DNA of 64,000 nucleotides from an uncultured Bacteroidales bacterium (GTDB lineage: Bacteria > Bacteroidota > Bacteroidia > Bacteroidales > P3), in contig ONBK01000011.1 of NCBI GenBank assembly GCA_900316055.1, positions 1 through 64,000 of the forward strand. The letters run 5' to 3'. Made by a program: the position numbers and the translations under genes. This document shows, in pieces, positions 33,151 to 41,155 of the stretch; the stretch's first letter is position 1, and every line of letters starts with the position of its first letter. The notes beneath the pieces are model-generated. The model saw only the letters and a list, made by a program, of their open reading frames with translations. It was not told where the DNA came from and did not search any database.

Positions 33151-33711
33151 ATGAAGAATATCGTTATTTTCGGCGCTCCCGGTGCCGGTAAAGGTACTCA
33201 GAGCGACTTCATTGTCGAGACCTACGGTCTCACCCACGTTTCCACCGGCGACCTCCTCCGCAAGGAGATAGCCGACCAGACCGAGCTTGGCCTCCGTATC
33301 AAGAGCATTATGGATGCTGGACAGCTGGTCTCCGACGACATCGTCGTCGAAATGATGGACAAAGCCATCGCTGCCGACACCAAGGGCATGCTTTTCGACG
33401 GCTTCCCCCGCACCGTGGCACAGGCCGAAACGCTCGACAAATTGCTCGCCAAACACGGCCGCACCCTCACCTGCATGGTGCAGCTCGAGGTCCCCAAGGA
33501 CGAGCTTATGCGTCGCCTCCTCGAGCGCGCCAAGATTCAAGGCCGCGCCGACGACAACGAGGCCACCATCAACAACCGCCTGCAGGAATACAACAACAAG
33601 ACCAAGCCCGTGGCCGAATACTACGCCACCCAGGGCAAGCAGCGCATCGTTGACGGCCTCGGCACCATTGAGGACATCGCCGCAAGAATCAAACAGGCAA
33701 TAGATAAGTAG
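33151..33711 (+). CDS. adk: Adenylate kinase
   Basis: A 186-aa adenylate kinase of the short-LID form, interconverting ATP + AMP and 2 ADP. The P-loop GAPGAGKGTQ is at residues 8-17; AMP-binding THVSTGDLLR and DGFPRTVAQAE follow, and the short lid region has no zinc cysteines. The start ATG at 33151 was chosen because it begins directly with MKNIVIFGAPG; an upstream extension into the FKBP gene is not supported. The TAG stop (33709-33711) is part of the first GTAGTTAA unit of the following array. Confidence 0.96.
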   Translation: MKNIVIFGAPGAGKGTQSDFIVETYGLTHVSTGDLLRKEIADQTELGLRIKSIMDAGQLVSDDIVVEMMDKAIAADTKGMLFDGFPRTVAQAETLDKLLAKHGRTLTCMVQLEVPKDELMRRLLERAKIQGRADDNEATINNRLQEYNNKTKPVAEYYATQGKQRIVDGLGTIEDIAARIKQAIDK

Positions 33712-33746
33712 TTAAGTAGACAGTAGTTAAGTAGTTAAGACAATAC
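33709..33746. repeat. GTAGTTAA octamer array after adk
   Basis: Units of GTAGTTAA, ending in the shared tail TTAAGACAATACAA. It supplies the adk stop codon and abuts the truncated AraC remnant. Confidence 0.85.
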
Positions 33747-33748
33747 AA

Positions 33749-33988
33749 TTATTATCAGCATATCATAGCGGCGACAAATACCTTTCTGAAGTCATCCACA
33801 GGAGTGGTTATCAGTCGTTTTACGACATGATTTGCCAGCACCGCGTGCGTCACGCCATCAGCCTTATCCACCAGAACCCAGAGATGCGTCTTTCGGACGT
33901 GGCCGCCGACAGTGGATTCTCCTTCCAGGCCTCCATGACCAAGGCCTTCAAATCCCAAGGAAAACAGCCCCCTACTTCCTACCGCTAA
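33749..33988 (+). pseudogene. AraC-family DNA-binding domain remnant, 5' truncated
   Basis: In frame with the stop at 33988, the sequence translates to a typical AraC C-terminal helix-turn-helix pair: YLSEVIHRSGYQSFYD, RVRHAISLIHQNP, RLSDVAADSGFSF, MTKAFKSQGKQPPTSYR. It lacks a start codon: upstream in this frame there is only a stop inside the GTAGTTAA array that lies directly next to it. The missing N-terminal part (about two thirds of a regulator) is not found nearby. It looks like what remains after a deletion with one end in the repeat. Function is unlikely unless a short DNA-binding peptide is still made. Confidence 0.82.
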
Positions 33989-34037
33989 CGGCTAATAGAA
34001 AGGTAGAAAAGACAGAGTAATTGTCAGGAGAATTTCT

Positions 34038-34069
34038 TTCCGCCCCACACAATAATCTGCGGGGCGGAA
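34038..34069 (+). other. Stem-loop upstream of the 34085 lipoprotein
   Basis: TTCCGCCCC pairs perfectly with GGGGCGGAA (nine pairs, 14-base loop). No T run follows. It could end transcription weakly, or act in the leader of the gene that starts 16 bases later. Confidence 0.5.
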
Positions 34070-34084
34070 CGTTATTTATATACA

Positions 34085-34663
34085 ATGAAAAAGTTGTTTC
34101 TTTTTCCCTTGATGGCTTTTGCGGCTCTTGCCCTGTCGCAATGCGCCAAAAACGACGAATGCTCCGGCGAGCAGGGAGGCGGTCATAAACCCGACGACAG
34201 CACATCCGTCACCGACGAATACGTCGATTTGGGTCTTATGAGTATGACGATGTGGAAGAGCGCCAACGAAAAGAATGCAGCCAACCCGGACAACGACTTT
34301 TTCACCTACGACGAGGCGGTGGCCACATTCGGCAACAGCCTCCCCACGCGGGAGCAGTTCATGGAACTTAGGCAATCGTGCGAATGGCACTGGGTGGATG
34401 CCGGATACTATATCGTCGTAGGACCTAACAAGAACTATATCTTGCTGCCCGCCGAAGGCTTCTGCGATTGCATGGGGGAGTTCTGCTACCCGAGGACCTA
34501 CGGTTTCTACTGGTCCTCCACGCCTAACGGTTCCACAAAAGCATGGTATCTAAACTTCTATTGCAATAATATATACATGTATAACGACAAGCGGTGCTAC
34601 GCCAATTCCGTGCGTCTTATCAAAAACTGTATTGTTAAAGAAGGTAAGGAGGTAAGGCGTTAA
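34085..34663 (+). CDS. Lipoprotein with FISUMP-like domain
   Basis: A 192-aa lipoprotein (lipobox LSQC, Cys20). The mature part matches the domain that recurs in Fibrobacter and Bacteroidales surface proteins (major paralogous domain): EYVDLGLMSMTMWKSANE at its start, FTYDEAVATFGNSLPTREQFMEL, then FYWSSTPNGSTKAWYLNF and a closing YANSVRLIK. Its ligand is unknown. The C-terminus (VKEGKEVRR) and TAA stop are written by a GTAGTTAA-type repeat that continues downstream. A strong hairpin stands just upstream. Confidence 0.83.
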   Translation: MKKLFLFPLMAFAALALSQCAKNDECSGEQGGGHKPDDSTSVTDEYVDLGLMSMTMWKSANEKNAANPDNDFFTYDEAVATFGNSLPTREQFMELRQSCEWHWVDAGYYIVVGPNKNYILLPAEGFCDCMGEFCYPRTYGFYWSSTPNGSTKAWYLNFYCNNIYMYNDKRCYANSVRLIKNCIVKEGKEVRR

Positions 34664-34764
34664 GACAATACAAAATGAATGCTTGAATGTTTGACTGTGT
34701 GAGTAATGCTCAAGAAATCAAGCAATTAGGCAATGAAATGTCTTTGACTACCTCTAACTACAGA
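34644..34764. repeat. Composite palindromic repeat, copy A (before obgE)
   Basis: Structure: GTAGTTAA-like left arm with tail TTAAGACAATACAA, then octamers (GAATGCTTGAATG...CAAGCAATTAGGCAATG), then the inverted arm (ATGTCTTTGACTACC). It is closely similar, base for base over about 100 bases, to 37230-37345. Confidence 0.85.
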
Positions 34765-34792
34765 TAAAGAAATAATAAAGAATATAGAATCA

Positions 34793-35782
34793 ATGACTTC
34801 GAACTTTGTAGACTACGTAAAGATACTAGTGCGGAGCGGCAAGGGTGGCGCCGGAAGCGCACACCTGCTGCGCGTGAAATACAATGCCAAGGCGGGTCCC
34901 GACGGCGGCGACGGCGGCCGCGGCGGCCATGTGATACTGCGTGGCACCACACAGCGCTGGACACTGCTGCACCTGAAGTATACCAAGCATGTCTTCGCCG
35001 AAGACGGCGAGCATGGCGGCGAGAACCTCTGTACGGGCCGCACGGGCCGAGACCAGATTCTCGAGGTGCCGTTAGGCTGCGTCTGCCGCGACGCTGAGAC
35101 TGGCGAGCAGCTGGGCGAAGTGACAGAAGAGGGCCAGGAGCTCATCATCGCCAAGGGTGGCCGTGGAGGCTTGGGGAACGACCATTTCAAGAGTGCCACG
35201 AATCAGACGCCGCGCTATGCGCAACCCGGCGAGCCCGCTGTGGAGCGCTGGGTGATTATTGAACTGAAGGTGCTGGCGGACGTGGGATTGGTGGGCTTTC
35301 CGAATGCCGGCAAGAGCACCTTCCTGAGCACCGTGAGTGCTGCGAAGCCGGAGATTGCCGACTACCCCTTCACCACGCTGGTGCCCAACCTGGGCATCGT
35401 GAAATATCGCGACGACCGCTCGTTCTGCATCGCCGACATCCCGGGTATCATCGAGGGGGCGGCCGAGGGCAAGGGTTTGGGACTGCGTTTCCTGCGCCAT
35501 ATCGAGCGCAACTCGATACTGCTGTTCATGGTGAGCTGTGAGCAGTTGGAGATTTCGAAGGAGTACCATGTGCTGCTGGAGGAGCTGAAGAAGTACAACC
35601 CCGAGTTGTTGGATAAGGAGCGGATACTGGCGGTGACGAAGTGCGACATCATCGACGAGGAGATGCAACGGCAGCTGAAACGTCACTTGCCGAAGGGCAT
35701 CGAGGCGGTCTTCATCAGCGCCGTCAGCGGACAAGGCATCGACCAACTGAAGGATATGATTTTTGAGAAATTGAATAATTAA
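34793..35782 (+). CDS. obgE: Obg-family GTPase
   Basis: A 329-aa Obg GTPase involved in late 50S assembly, stringent response and cell-cycle control. The glycine-rich Obg domain fills the first 158 residues (GGDGGRGG, then [17 protein letters not shown] and [10 protein letters not shown]). The G domain has the P-loop GFPNAGKS at residues 168-175, [16 protein letters not shown] and TKCD, and SAVSGQG near the end. The C-terminal OCT domain of some family members is absent, as is common in Bacteroidota. It begins 29 bases after a composite repeat. Confidence 0.96.
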   Translation: MTSNFVDYVKILVRSGKGGAGSAHLLRVKYNAKAGPDGGDGGRGGHVILRGTTQRWTLLHLKYTKHVFAEDGEHGGENLCTGRTGRDQILEVPLGCVCRDAETGEQLGEVTEEGQELIIAKGGRGGLGNDHFKSATNQTPRYAQPGEPAVERWVIIELKVLADVGLVGFPNAGKSTFLSTVSAAKPEIADYPFTTLVPNLGIVKYRDDRSFCIADIPGIIEGAAEGKGLGLRFLRHIERNSILLFMVSCEQLEISKEYHVLLEELKKYNPELLDKERILAVTKCDIIDEEMQRQLKRHLPKGIEAVFISAVSGQGIDQLKDMIFEKLNN

Positions 35783-35785
35783 TTA

Positions 35786-35936
35786 TGGTAGTTAAAGGAG
35801 TTAAGTAGTTAAGACGATACAATTTGTCGACAACAAATTATACAACGATAAGGAGTGAAAGGAATTGAAAAGGAGTGGGAGCTTCGGAAGTCGAGCGTAG
35901 AGTCAAGCTCCTTATCTCCTTAACTTTTAAAAAATA
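35786..35936. repeat. Repeat block between obgE and the PAP2 gene
   Basis: GTAGTTAA units to about 35812 with tail TTAAGACGATACAA, a short inverted segment around GTCGAC, and an outer pair AAGGAGTGGGAGCTT/AAGCTCCTTATCTCCTT. No gene seen in the gap. Confidence 0.7.
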
Positions 35937-35939
35937 AGA

Positions 35940-36527
35940 ATGATTGAGACACTATATAATTGGGATACTGAGTTGTTTTACTTCATCAATGGGCATCATT
36001 GTGGGGGGATGGACTGGGTGATGTGGTTTCTGAGCAGCCGATGGAGCTGGCTGATAGTGCTCGTGACGGCCTACCTCTTCGTTGCCATCAAGTACGACAA
36101 GAAGTGTTGGTGGCTGCCGTTGGCAGCCATCGGGCTCTGCTTCCTGCTGGCTGACCGTGGGAGCGTGCTGATCTTCAAAGACACCGTCTGCCGCCTGCGC
36201 CCCTGCCACGCTTTGGAGAACGTCCACATGTTCCGTGAGGGCTGCGGCGGACAGTACGGCTTTGTCTCCTCGCATGCCGCCAATGCTTTCGCATTGCTGA
36301 CCTTCTTCTGGCTACGCTACAGGAAGAAGGTTAAAGAGGAGAAGACCCTTTCAAACCTCTTAATACTTTTCATGGCAGTGTGGGCGGTGGCGATGTGTTA
36401 CAGTCGCGTGTACCTCGGCAAACATTACCCGGGCGACATCCTGTTCGGTGCAATCTTTGGTATGCTGGTGGGATGGATTGTGTACTGGGGAAGTAAGATG
36501 GTAGAAAAAAAATTCAAAATAATGTAA
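35940..36527 (+). CDS. PAP2-family phosphatase
   Basis: A 195-aa membrane protein with five or six helices and the three PAP2 acid-phosphatase motifs: KDTVCRLRP (motif 1), SSHAANAF in place of PSGH (motif 2, first residue Ser instead of Pro), and SRVYLGKHYPGD (motif 3 with the nucleophile His). It probably removes phosphate from undecaprenyl diphosphate or another lipid phosphate at the periplasmic face. A strong GNRA-looped terminator follows at 36605-36641. Confidence 0.9.
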   Translation: MIETLYNWDTELFYFINGHHCGGMDWVMWFLSSRWSWLIVLVTAYLFVAIKYDKKCWWLPLAAIGLCFLLADRGSVLIFKDTVCRLRPCHALENVHMFREGCGGQYGFVSSHAANAFALLTFFWLRYRKKVKEEKTLSNLLILFMAVWAVAMCYSRVYLGKHYPGDILFGAIFGMLVGWIVYWGSKMVEKKFKIM

Positions 36528-36604
36528 CAAAATGAGGAAACTTTCGTTATATATGACGTGCTTGCTTATTTCTATCTTTGATAGAAAAAGAAATGTGTTA
36601 TTTG

Positions 36605-36641
36605 AGCGCCATGTCGGCAACGACTTGGCGCTTGTTTTTTT
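36605..36641 (+). terminator. Rho-independent terminator after the PAP2 gene
   Basis: An 11-pair stem with one T-T mismatch (AGCGCCA.GTCG/CGAC.TGGCGCT), a GCAA tetraloop, and a run of seven T. Confidence 0.92.
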
Positions 36642-36746
36642 ATAATTATCCGGATAACCCTCCCAGAGGGGTAGAGATTCTGGAAAATCTGAATGAAAAT
36701 CAAAGAAAATCAAGATAATAATAAAAAGATTTTGTAAGATTTTGAT

Positions 36747-37256
36747 ATGACAATATTAGACATTATTTTAGCGTTGCCGTTGGCGATTTTCATCTTCCTT
36801 GGTTGGAAGCGCGGGGTGATTCGCGAGGCGGCCACATTGGTTGGGGTGCTGATAGGCATCTGGGCGGCGGTGCATTTCTCGCGCCTGATAGCCACCCTCC
36901 TCGGCCTCACGGGCGAAAGCGCCATCCTCATCGCCTTCTTCATCGTCTTTGTGGGCACCATGGTGCTGGCGTTTCTCTTAGGACGCATCGCTGAACGGGT
37001 GCTGAAAGCCGTGAAGCTGAATCTCCCCAACAAGATTGCCGGTGCCGCGCTGGGCATGGTGAAAGCCCTCTGCATCCTCTCGGTGGTGCTCAACGGCATT
37101 GTGCTGCTCGACAGAGAGAACAAACTGATTACCAAAGAATCAGAAGAAAAAAGCCTCCTTTACACTCCCGTCTACACCACTGGCAACGAACTGATATCCT
37201 CACTGAAAGAATACATTGATAATAATAAACCAGTAGTTAAGGAGTTAAGGAATTAA
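36747..37256 (+). CDS. CvpA-family membrane protein
   Basis: A 169-aa inner-membrane protein with four predicted helices (LDIILALPLAIFIFLGWKRGVIREAATLVG at the start, typical of CvpA/colicin V production proteins). The family is required for envelope integrity or peptide export in some species, with no defined biochemical role. The last residues KPVVKELRN and the TAA stop are written by a GTAGTTAA-type repeat, so the natural C-terminus seems to have been replaced by repeat-coded sequence. No gene is found in the preceding 105 bases after the terminator. Confidence 0.87.
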   Translation: MTILDIILALPLAIFIFLGWKRGVIREAATLVGVLIGIWAAVHFSRLIATLLGLTGESAILIAFFIVFVGTMVLAFLLGRIAERVLKAVKLNLPNKIAGAALGMVKALCILSVVLNGIVLLDRENKLITKESEEKSLLYTPVYTTGNELISSLKEYIDNNKPVVKELRN

Positions 37257-37345
37257 GACAATACAAGATGAATGCATGAATGTGCGAGTAATACTCAAGC
37301 AATGAGGCAATGAAATGTCTTTAACTACCTTTAACCACTTAACTG
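37230..37345. repeat. Composite palindromic repeat, copy B (before the Dus gene)
   Basis: Same design as 34644-34764: GTAGTTAA-like arm with TTAAGACAATACAA, octamer centre ending GAGGCAATGAAATG, and inverted arm CTTTAACTACC. Overlaps the last codons of the CvpA gene. Confidence 0.87.
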
Positions 37346-37361
37346 CCAAAAATAAAGAATT

Positions 37362-38279
37362 ATGATTTTAGCGCCGATGCAAGGATTGACGGAAGTGCTT
37401 TTCCGCCGCGTTTACGAGGAGTGTTTCCCCGGTGCTATCGCGTTGGCCGTCTCCCCCTTCATCGCGCTGACGAAGAACCTGCGCTTCTCCACCGACAACG
37501 CCCAGATTGCCGATGTACTACCCGAGAATAACGTGGGCTCCATTCCTGTCATCCCACAGATTTTGGGCAAAGAACCCGATGAATTCATCACTTTAGGTAA
37601 CCGTCTCTATGACTTGGGTTACAATGAGATAAATTGGAACATGGGTTGTCCGATGCGGGCCATCGCTGCCAAGCATCGCGGCAGCGGAATCCTCCCCTAT
37701 CCCGACGAGGTGCGCAGTATCCTTGACCAGGTGGTGCCCGCTCTGAAGTCCACGCTGAGTGTCAAGGTTCGGTTGGGATTGAAGGACAAAAACGACATCT
37801 TCAACTTAGTTCCCGTATTCAACGACTACCCTCTGGCGAGCGTCACTATCCATCCGAGGTTGGGCTGTCAGCAGTATACGGGCCATCCCGACCTCGACAC
37901 CTTCGGCGAGGTGCTGCCGTTGCTCAAAGCTCCTGTTATCTACAACGGCGACATCCTCACCGCCACCGATGCGCGACGCATCAGGGAGCGTTTCCCACAG
38001 GTGGCAGATATTATGGTTGGCCGCGGAGTGCTCTACAATCCCTCGCTACCGCTGGAAATGAAGACTGAAGACTCAACTCTCAATTCTCAATTCATCCGTC
38101 GGCTGATGGAGGACATCCTGCTACGCTTGCCCACCGACGAGAGCCGTATCCGGAAGATGAAGGAGTATTGGTGTCTGTTATGGAAGTCACTGCCCATCAG
38201 TGAGATGCAAGCCCGCAAGGTGCTGCGGCAGGAGAAATTGACAATTGTTGAAAAAATGATTTGTGACTTTTTACAATAA
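37362..38279 (+). CDS. tRNA-dihydrouridine synthase (Dus family)
   Basis: A 305-aa flavoprotein that reduces specific uridines of tRNA. The TIM barrel has LAPMQGLTEVLFRRV at the FMN-binding start, the catalytic Cys in NWNMGCPM, then KVRLG and IHPR, and GRGVLYNPSL near the phosphate site. The sequence is closest to the DusC-like form. A heptamer repeat (38061-38094) encodes EDSTLNSQFI between the barrel and the C-terminal helical domain, probably an in-frame insertion. The start ATG at 37362 follows a composite repeat by 16 bases. Confidence 0.93.
   Translation: MILAPMQGLTEVLFRRVYEECFPGAIALAVSPFIALTKNLRFSTDNAQIADVLPENNVGSIPVIPQILGKEPDEFITLGNRLYDLGYNEINWNMGCPMRAIAAKHRGSGILPYPDEVRSILDQVVPALKSTLSVKVRLGLKDKNDIFNLVPVFNDYPLASVTIHPRLGCQQYTGHPDLDTFGEVLPLLKAPVIYNGDILTATDARRIRERFPQVADIMVGRGVLYNPSLPLEMKTEDSTLNSQFIRRLMEDILLRLPTDESRIRKMKEYWCLLWKSLPISEMQARKVLRQEKLTIVEKMICDFLQ
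38061..38094. repeat. CTCAATT heptamers inside the Dus gene
   Basis: ACTCAAC, TCTCAAT, TCTCAAT units in frame encode STLNSQF at the domain boundary. Confidence 0.7.
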
Positions 38280-38343
38280 AAAAAGAGTTTTTACGTAATA
38301 TCTGATGAAAGGTTATAGGTTATTGGTTATTGAGTAAGATATA

Positions 38344-39261
38344 ATGAATAAATTCTATAAATATTTTTTTGTATTGTTCTTAGGTCTTTTGACCAGCTGT
38401 AATACGGGCGACAACTCGCAGATTATCACGGATGATATGAGCGACAGTGTGAAGCTTGAGAATCTCGACCTACATCTCGAGAAGCATCCCGACGATATGC
38501 AGGCGCACTACCTCCGCGCTCAGGTGCTGTTCCGCATGGGACGCAACAAGGAGGCCCTCGCGGACATCGACAAAGCCCTCAGAAGCGATCCGGACAATAT
38601 CGACTTCCTGCTCCTCAACGCCGATATCTGCCTGAAGAACGGCAATATGGCCGACTGCTACAAAGTGTTGCAGCATGCCGAAGAGGTGGCGCCCGACAAT
38701 CTGGAGGTGCTGCTGAAGATGGGTGAGATTACCTTCGACAGCAAGGACTACGACCGCTCGATAGAATACCTCACCAAGGTGACGGCGAAAGACGAGAACA
38801 ACCGCACGGCCCTCTTTATGAAGGGCTACATCTACAAGGAGAAGGGCGACACTGCCACGGCGGTGCAGTTCTTCCGCAAGGTCTGCGACAAATATCCCGA
38901 CTACGCTTTGGCCTTCGAGGAACTCGGTGTGCTGTATGCCAGCCGTGAGGAGCCGATGGCTCTGGAGTACTTGAACACTGCTGCCAAGCTCGACCCCTCG
39001 AACACCAACACCCTCTATGCCTTGGCGATGTTCTACCAGAACCACGAAGACTACGAAAATGCCGAGACTCTCTACCACCAGATACTCGACCTCAACGAGA
39101 ACTCCGCCGATGCTTGGCACAACCTCGGATGGATTGAGCTGACACACTACCACGACTACGAACGCGCGATAGAGTATTTCGATAAAGCCCTCGCCATCAA
39201 TCCCCAGATGGAGAACGCGGCAGCCAACCGTGAGTTGGCTTTAAAGATGAAAAACCAATAG
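38344..39261 (+). CDS. TPR-repeat lipoprotein
   Basis: A 305-aa lipoprotein (lipobox LLTSC, Cys19) made of about seven tetratricopeptide repeats (for example AHYLRAQVLFRMGRNKEALADIDKAL-type, with A/G and F/Y at the expected positions). Such proteins act as envelope scaffolds; the partner is unknown. It has no promoter I can assign and is preceded by GGTTATT-type heptamers (38311-38335). It lies 40 bases before pyrB on the same strand, so the two may be co-transcribed. Confidence 0.9.
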   Translation: MNKFYKYFFVLFLGLLTSCNTGDNSQIITDDMSDSVKLENLDLHLEKHPDDMQAHYLRAQVLFRMGRNKEALADIDKALRSDPDNIDFLLLNADICLKNGNMADCYKVLQHAEEVAPDNLEVLLKMGEITFDSKDYDRSIEYLTKVTAKDENNRTALFMKGYIYKEKGDTATAVQFFRKVCDKYPDYALAFEELGVLYASREEPMALEYLNTAAKLDPSNTNTLYALAMFYQNHEDYENAETLYHQILDLNENSADAWHNLGWIELTHYHDYERAIEYFDKALAINPQMENAAANRELALKMKNQ

Positions 39262-39301
39262 TTTTAGTCGTTAAAGAGAAAAACAATCAAACAATATAAC
39301 C

Positions 39302-40219
39302 ATGAGTAATTTAAAAGGACGCAATCTGATTTCCATCACCGACTTCTCAAAGGAGGAGTATATTCAGGTGCTGGACATCGCAGAAGGATTTGAGAAGAAT
39401 CCGAAACAGAAAATCCTAAGCGATAAAGTGGTGGCCACGCTTTTCTTCGAGCCCTCCACCCGTACCCGCCTAAGCTTTGAGAGTGCCGCCAACCAGCTTG
39501 GCGCCCGCATCATCGGTTTCTCCGATCCCGGTGGCACCAGCGTCCAGAAAGGTGAGAGCCTGCACGACACCATCGTGATGGTCAGTTCCTACAGCGACCT
39601 CATCGTGATGCGCAATCCCAAAGAGGGTTCATCGCGTTATGCCTCCGAGGTGGCCTCAGTGCCCGTCATCAATGCCGGCGATGGTGCCAACCAGCACCCC
39701 ACCCAGTGCATGCTCGACCTCTACAGCATCCGCAAGACCCAGGGCACGCTCGACAACCTGCAGATCGCCATGGTGGGTGACCTGAAATATGGCCGCACGG
39801 TGCACAGCCTCGTCCAGGCCATGTGCAACTTCAACGCCACCTTCCACCTGGTGTCGCCCCAGGAATTGAAACTTCCCTCGAGTGTGAAAATGAGCATCAA
39901 GGATGCCGGTCTCCGCTACTACCAGTATACCGACCTGCGCGATATCATCCCCACGGCCGACATCATCTATATGACCCGTGTACAGCGCGAGCGCTTCCCG
40001 GACCCCATGGAGTATGAGCGCGTGAAAGACAGCTGCATCCTCACGGCCGATATGCTGCAGGGCTGCAAACCCAATATGCGTATCCTCCACCCCCTGCCCC
40101 GCGTCAACGAAATCACCACTGATGTCGACAGCACGCCCTACGCCTACTATTTCCAGCAGGCCCAGAACGGCGTCTATGTCCGCCAAGCTTTGATGGCCGC
40201 GATACTGGGAGTGAGATAA
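39302..40219 (+). CDS. pyrB: Aspartate carbamoyltransferase, catalytic subunit
   Basis: A 305-aa PyrB, making N-carbamoyl-aspartate from carbamoyl phosphate and aspartate, the committed step of pyrimidine synthesis. The carbamoyl-phosphate motif STRTR is at residues 52-56 (FFEPSTRTRLSFE); HPTQ and the DLKYGRTVHSL loop are present, and the end reads HPLPRVNEI. It pairs with the regulatory chain PyrI next door, so it is the two-subunit class. Carbamoyl phosphate is shared with the ornithine enzyme coded at 61-62 kb. Confidence 0.97.
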   Translation: MSNLKGRNLISITDFSKEEYIQVLDIAEGFEKNPKQKILSDKVVATLFFEPSTRTRLSFESAANQLGARIIGFSDPGGTSVQKGESLHDTIVMVSSYSDLIVMRNPKEGSSRYASEVASVPVINAGDGANQHPTQCMLDLYSIRKTQGTLDNLQIAMVGDLKYGRTVHSLVQAMCNFNATFHLVSPQELKLPSSVKMSIKDAGLRYYQYTDLRDIIPTADIIYMTRVQRERFPDPMEYERVKDSCILTADMLQGCKPNMRILHPLPRVNEITTDVDSTPYAYYFQQAQNGVYVRQALMAAILGVR

Positions 40220-40292
40220 TGCCGTAGGCATGTCCTAATAGTAACACCGTACGGAAGTGTGGTGACAAGACAAATAAAGAAATACCTTGAAA

Positions 40293-40754
40293 ATGGAAAA
40301 CAAAAAAGAAATACTCGTCAGCGCCATTGAGAATGGCACCGTCATCGACCATATCCCCACCGAGAGCGTCTATCAGGTGATTCGCATTCTGGGTCTGGAA
40401 AAATACAAGGACGAAGTCCTTATCGGCAACTACCTCAACAGTAGCAAGCTGGGCAAGAAGGGCATCGTGAAAATCAAAAACAAGCACTTCTCCGTCGAGG
40501 AGGTCAGCAAGATAGCCCTCGTGGCTCCCTTGGCCACCATCATCGACATCGAGGACTACAAGGTGGTGAAGAAATTCAACGCCGAGATTCCCGATCATGT
40601 GGAGAACTTCATCCGCTGCGCCAACCCCAAGTGCATCACCAACAGTGAGGTGGTGCCCACCAAGTTCGACGTCGTCGACAAGGAGAACCTGAAGTTGCGC
40701 TGCCACTACTGTGAGAAGTTCACCACCAAGGAGACCATGAAATTCGCCGAGTGA
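40293..40754 (+). CDS. pyrI: Aspartate carbamoyltransferase, regulatory subunit
   Basis: A 153-aa PyrI. The N-terminal nucleotide-binding domain begins with a TVIDHIPTE signature and LIGNYLNSSKLGKKGIVKIKN, where ATP or CTP binds; the C-terminal zinc domain has CANPKC and CHYC, the four cysteines that hold Zn against PyrB. The ATG at 40293 fits the family; a TTG two codons upstream is possible. It follows pyrB by 73 bases. Its TGA overlaps the ATG of the next gene (TGATG). Confidence 0.96.
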   Translation: MENKKEILVSAIENGTVIDHIPTESVYQVIRILGLEKYKDEVLIGNYLNSSKLGKKGIVKIKNKHFSVEEVSKIALVAPLATIIDIEDYKVVKKFNAEIPDHVENFIRCANPKCITNSEVVPTKFDVVDKENLKLRCHYCEKFTTKETMKFAE

Positions 40755-41155
40755 TGAAACGCTATTTTATCGCGCTCGCCATCGTCACCCTGTTGCTCCT
40801 CGCAGCAGCTTTCTCGGTGCTCCTCTTCTCGCGGCAGGACTTCCACTGGATTATGCCGATATTGGCGCTTTATTTCGCTGTCATCACCGGCATCCAGCAT
40901 TTCGTCGTCATCAAGAGCATGAAGAAGTCGCCCCGTCAATTTGTCCAATTCTTCTTAGGCTCCACTGTGGCGGTGCTTTTCATCCATCTGGTGGTGCTGG
41001 CCTCCTACCTCTTCACCCATACCAACCAGGCGAAGGTATTCACCCTCGCCTTTTGTGTCGGCTTCGCCACCATGCTGGTCTTCGAGACCGTGGCGTTGGT
41101 GCTCTTCGTGAACCGAGAAAAGAAGAAAAGACAGGAAAACGTGAACGTGGATTAA
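40754..41155 (+). CDS. Uncharacterised four-helix membrane protein
   Basis: A 133-aa protein with four predicted membrane helices (ALAIVTLLLLAAAFSVLLF, WIMPILALYFAVITGIQHF, FFLGSTVAVLFIHLVVLASYLF, TLAFCVGFATMLVFETVALVLF) and a basic tail. It resembles the small membrane proteins in Bacteroidota that recall AtpI, but I cannot assign a function. It starts inside the pyrI stop (TGATG), so it is translated with pyrI, and its stop shares the TTAA with the converging M16 gene. Confidence 0.7.
   Translation: MKRYFIALAIVTLLLLAAAFSVLLFSRQDFHWIMPILALYFAVITGIQHFVVIKSMKKSPRQFVQFFLGSTVAVLFIHLVVLASYLFTHTNQAKVFTLAFCVGFATMLVFETVALVLFVNREKKKRQENVNVD

Noticed and set aside
33749..33988. A functional short AraC-type regulator
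   Set aside because: No start codon precedes the domain; the only ATG in frame is inside the first helix-turn-helix.
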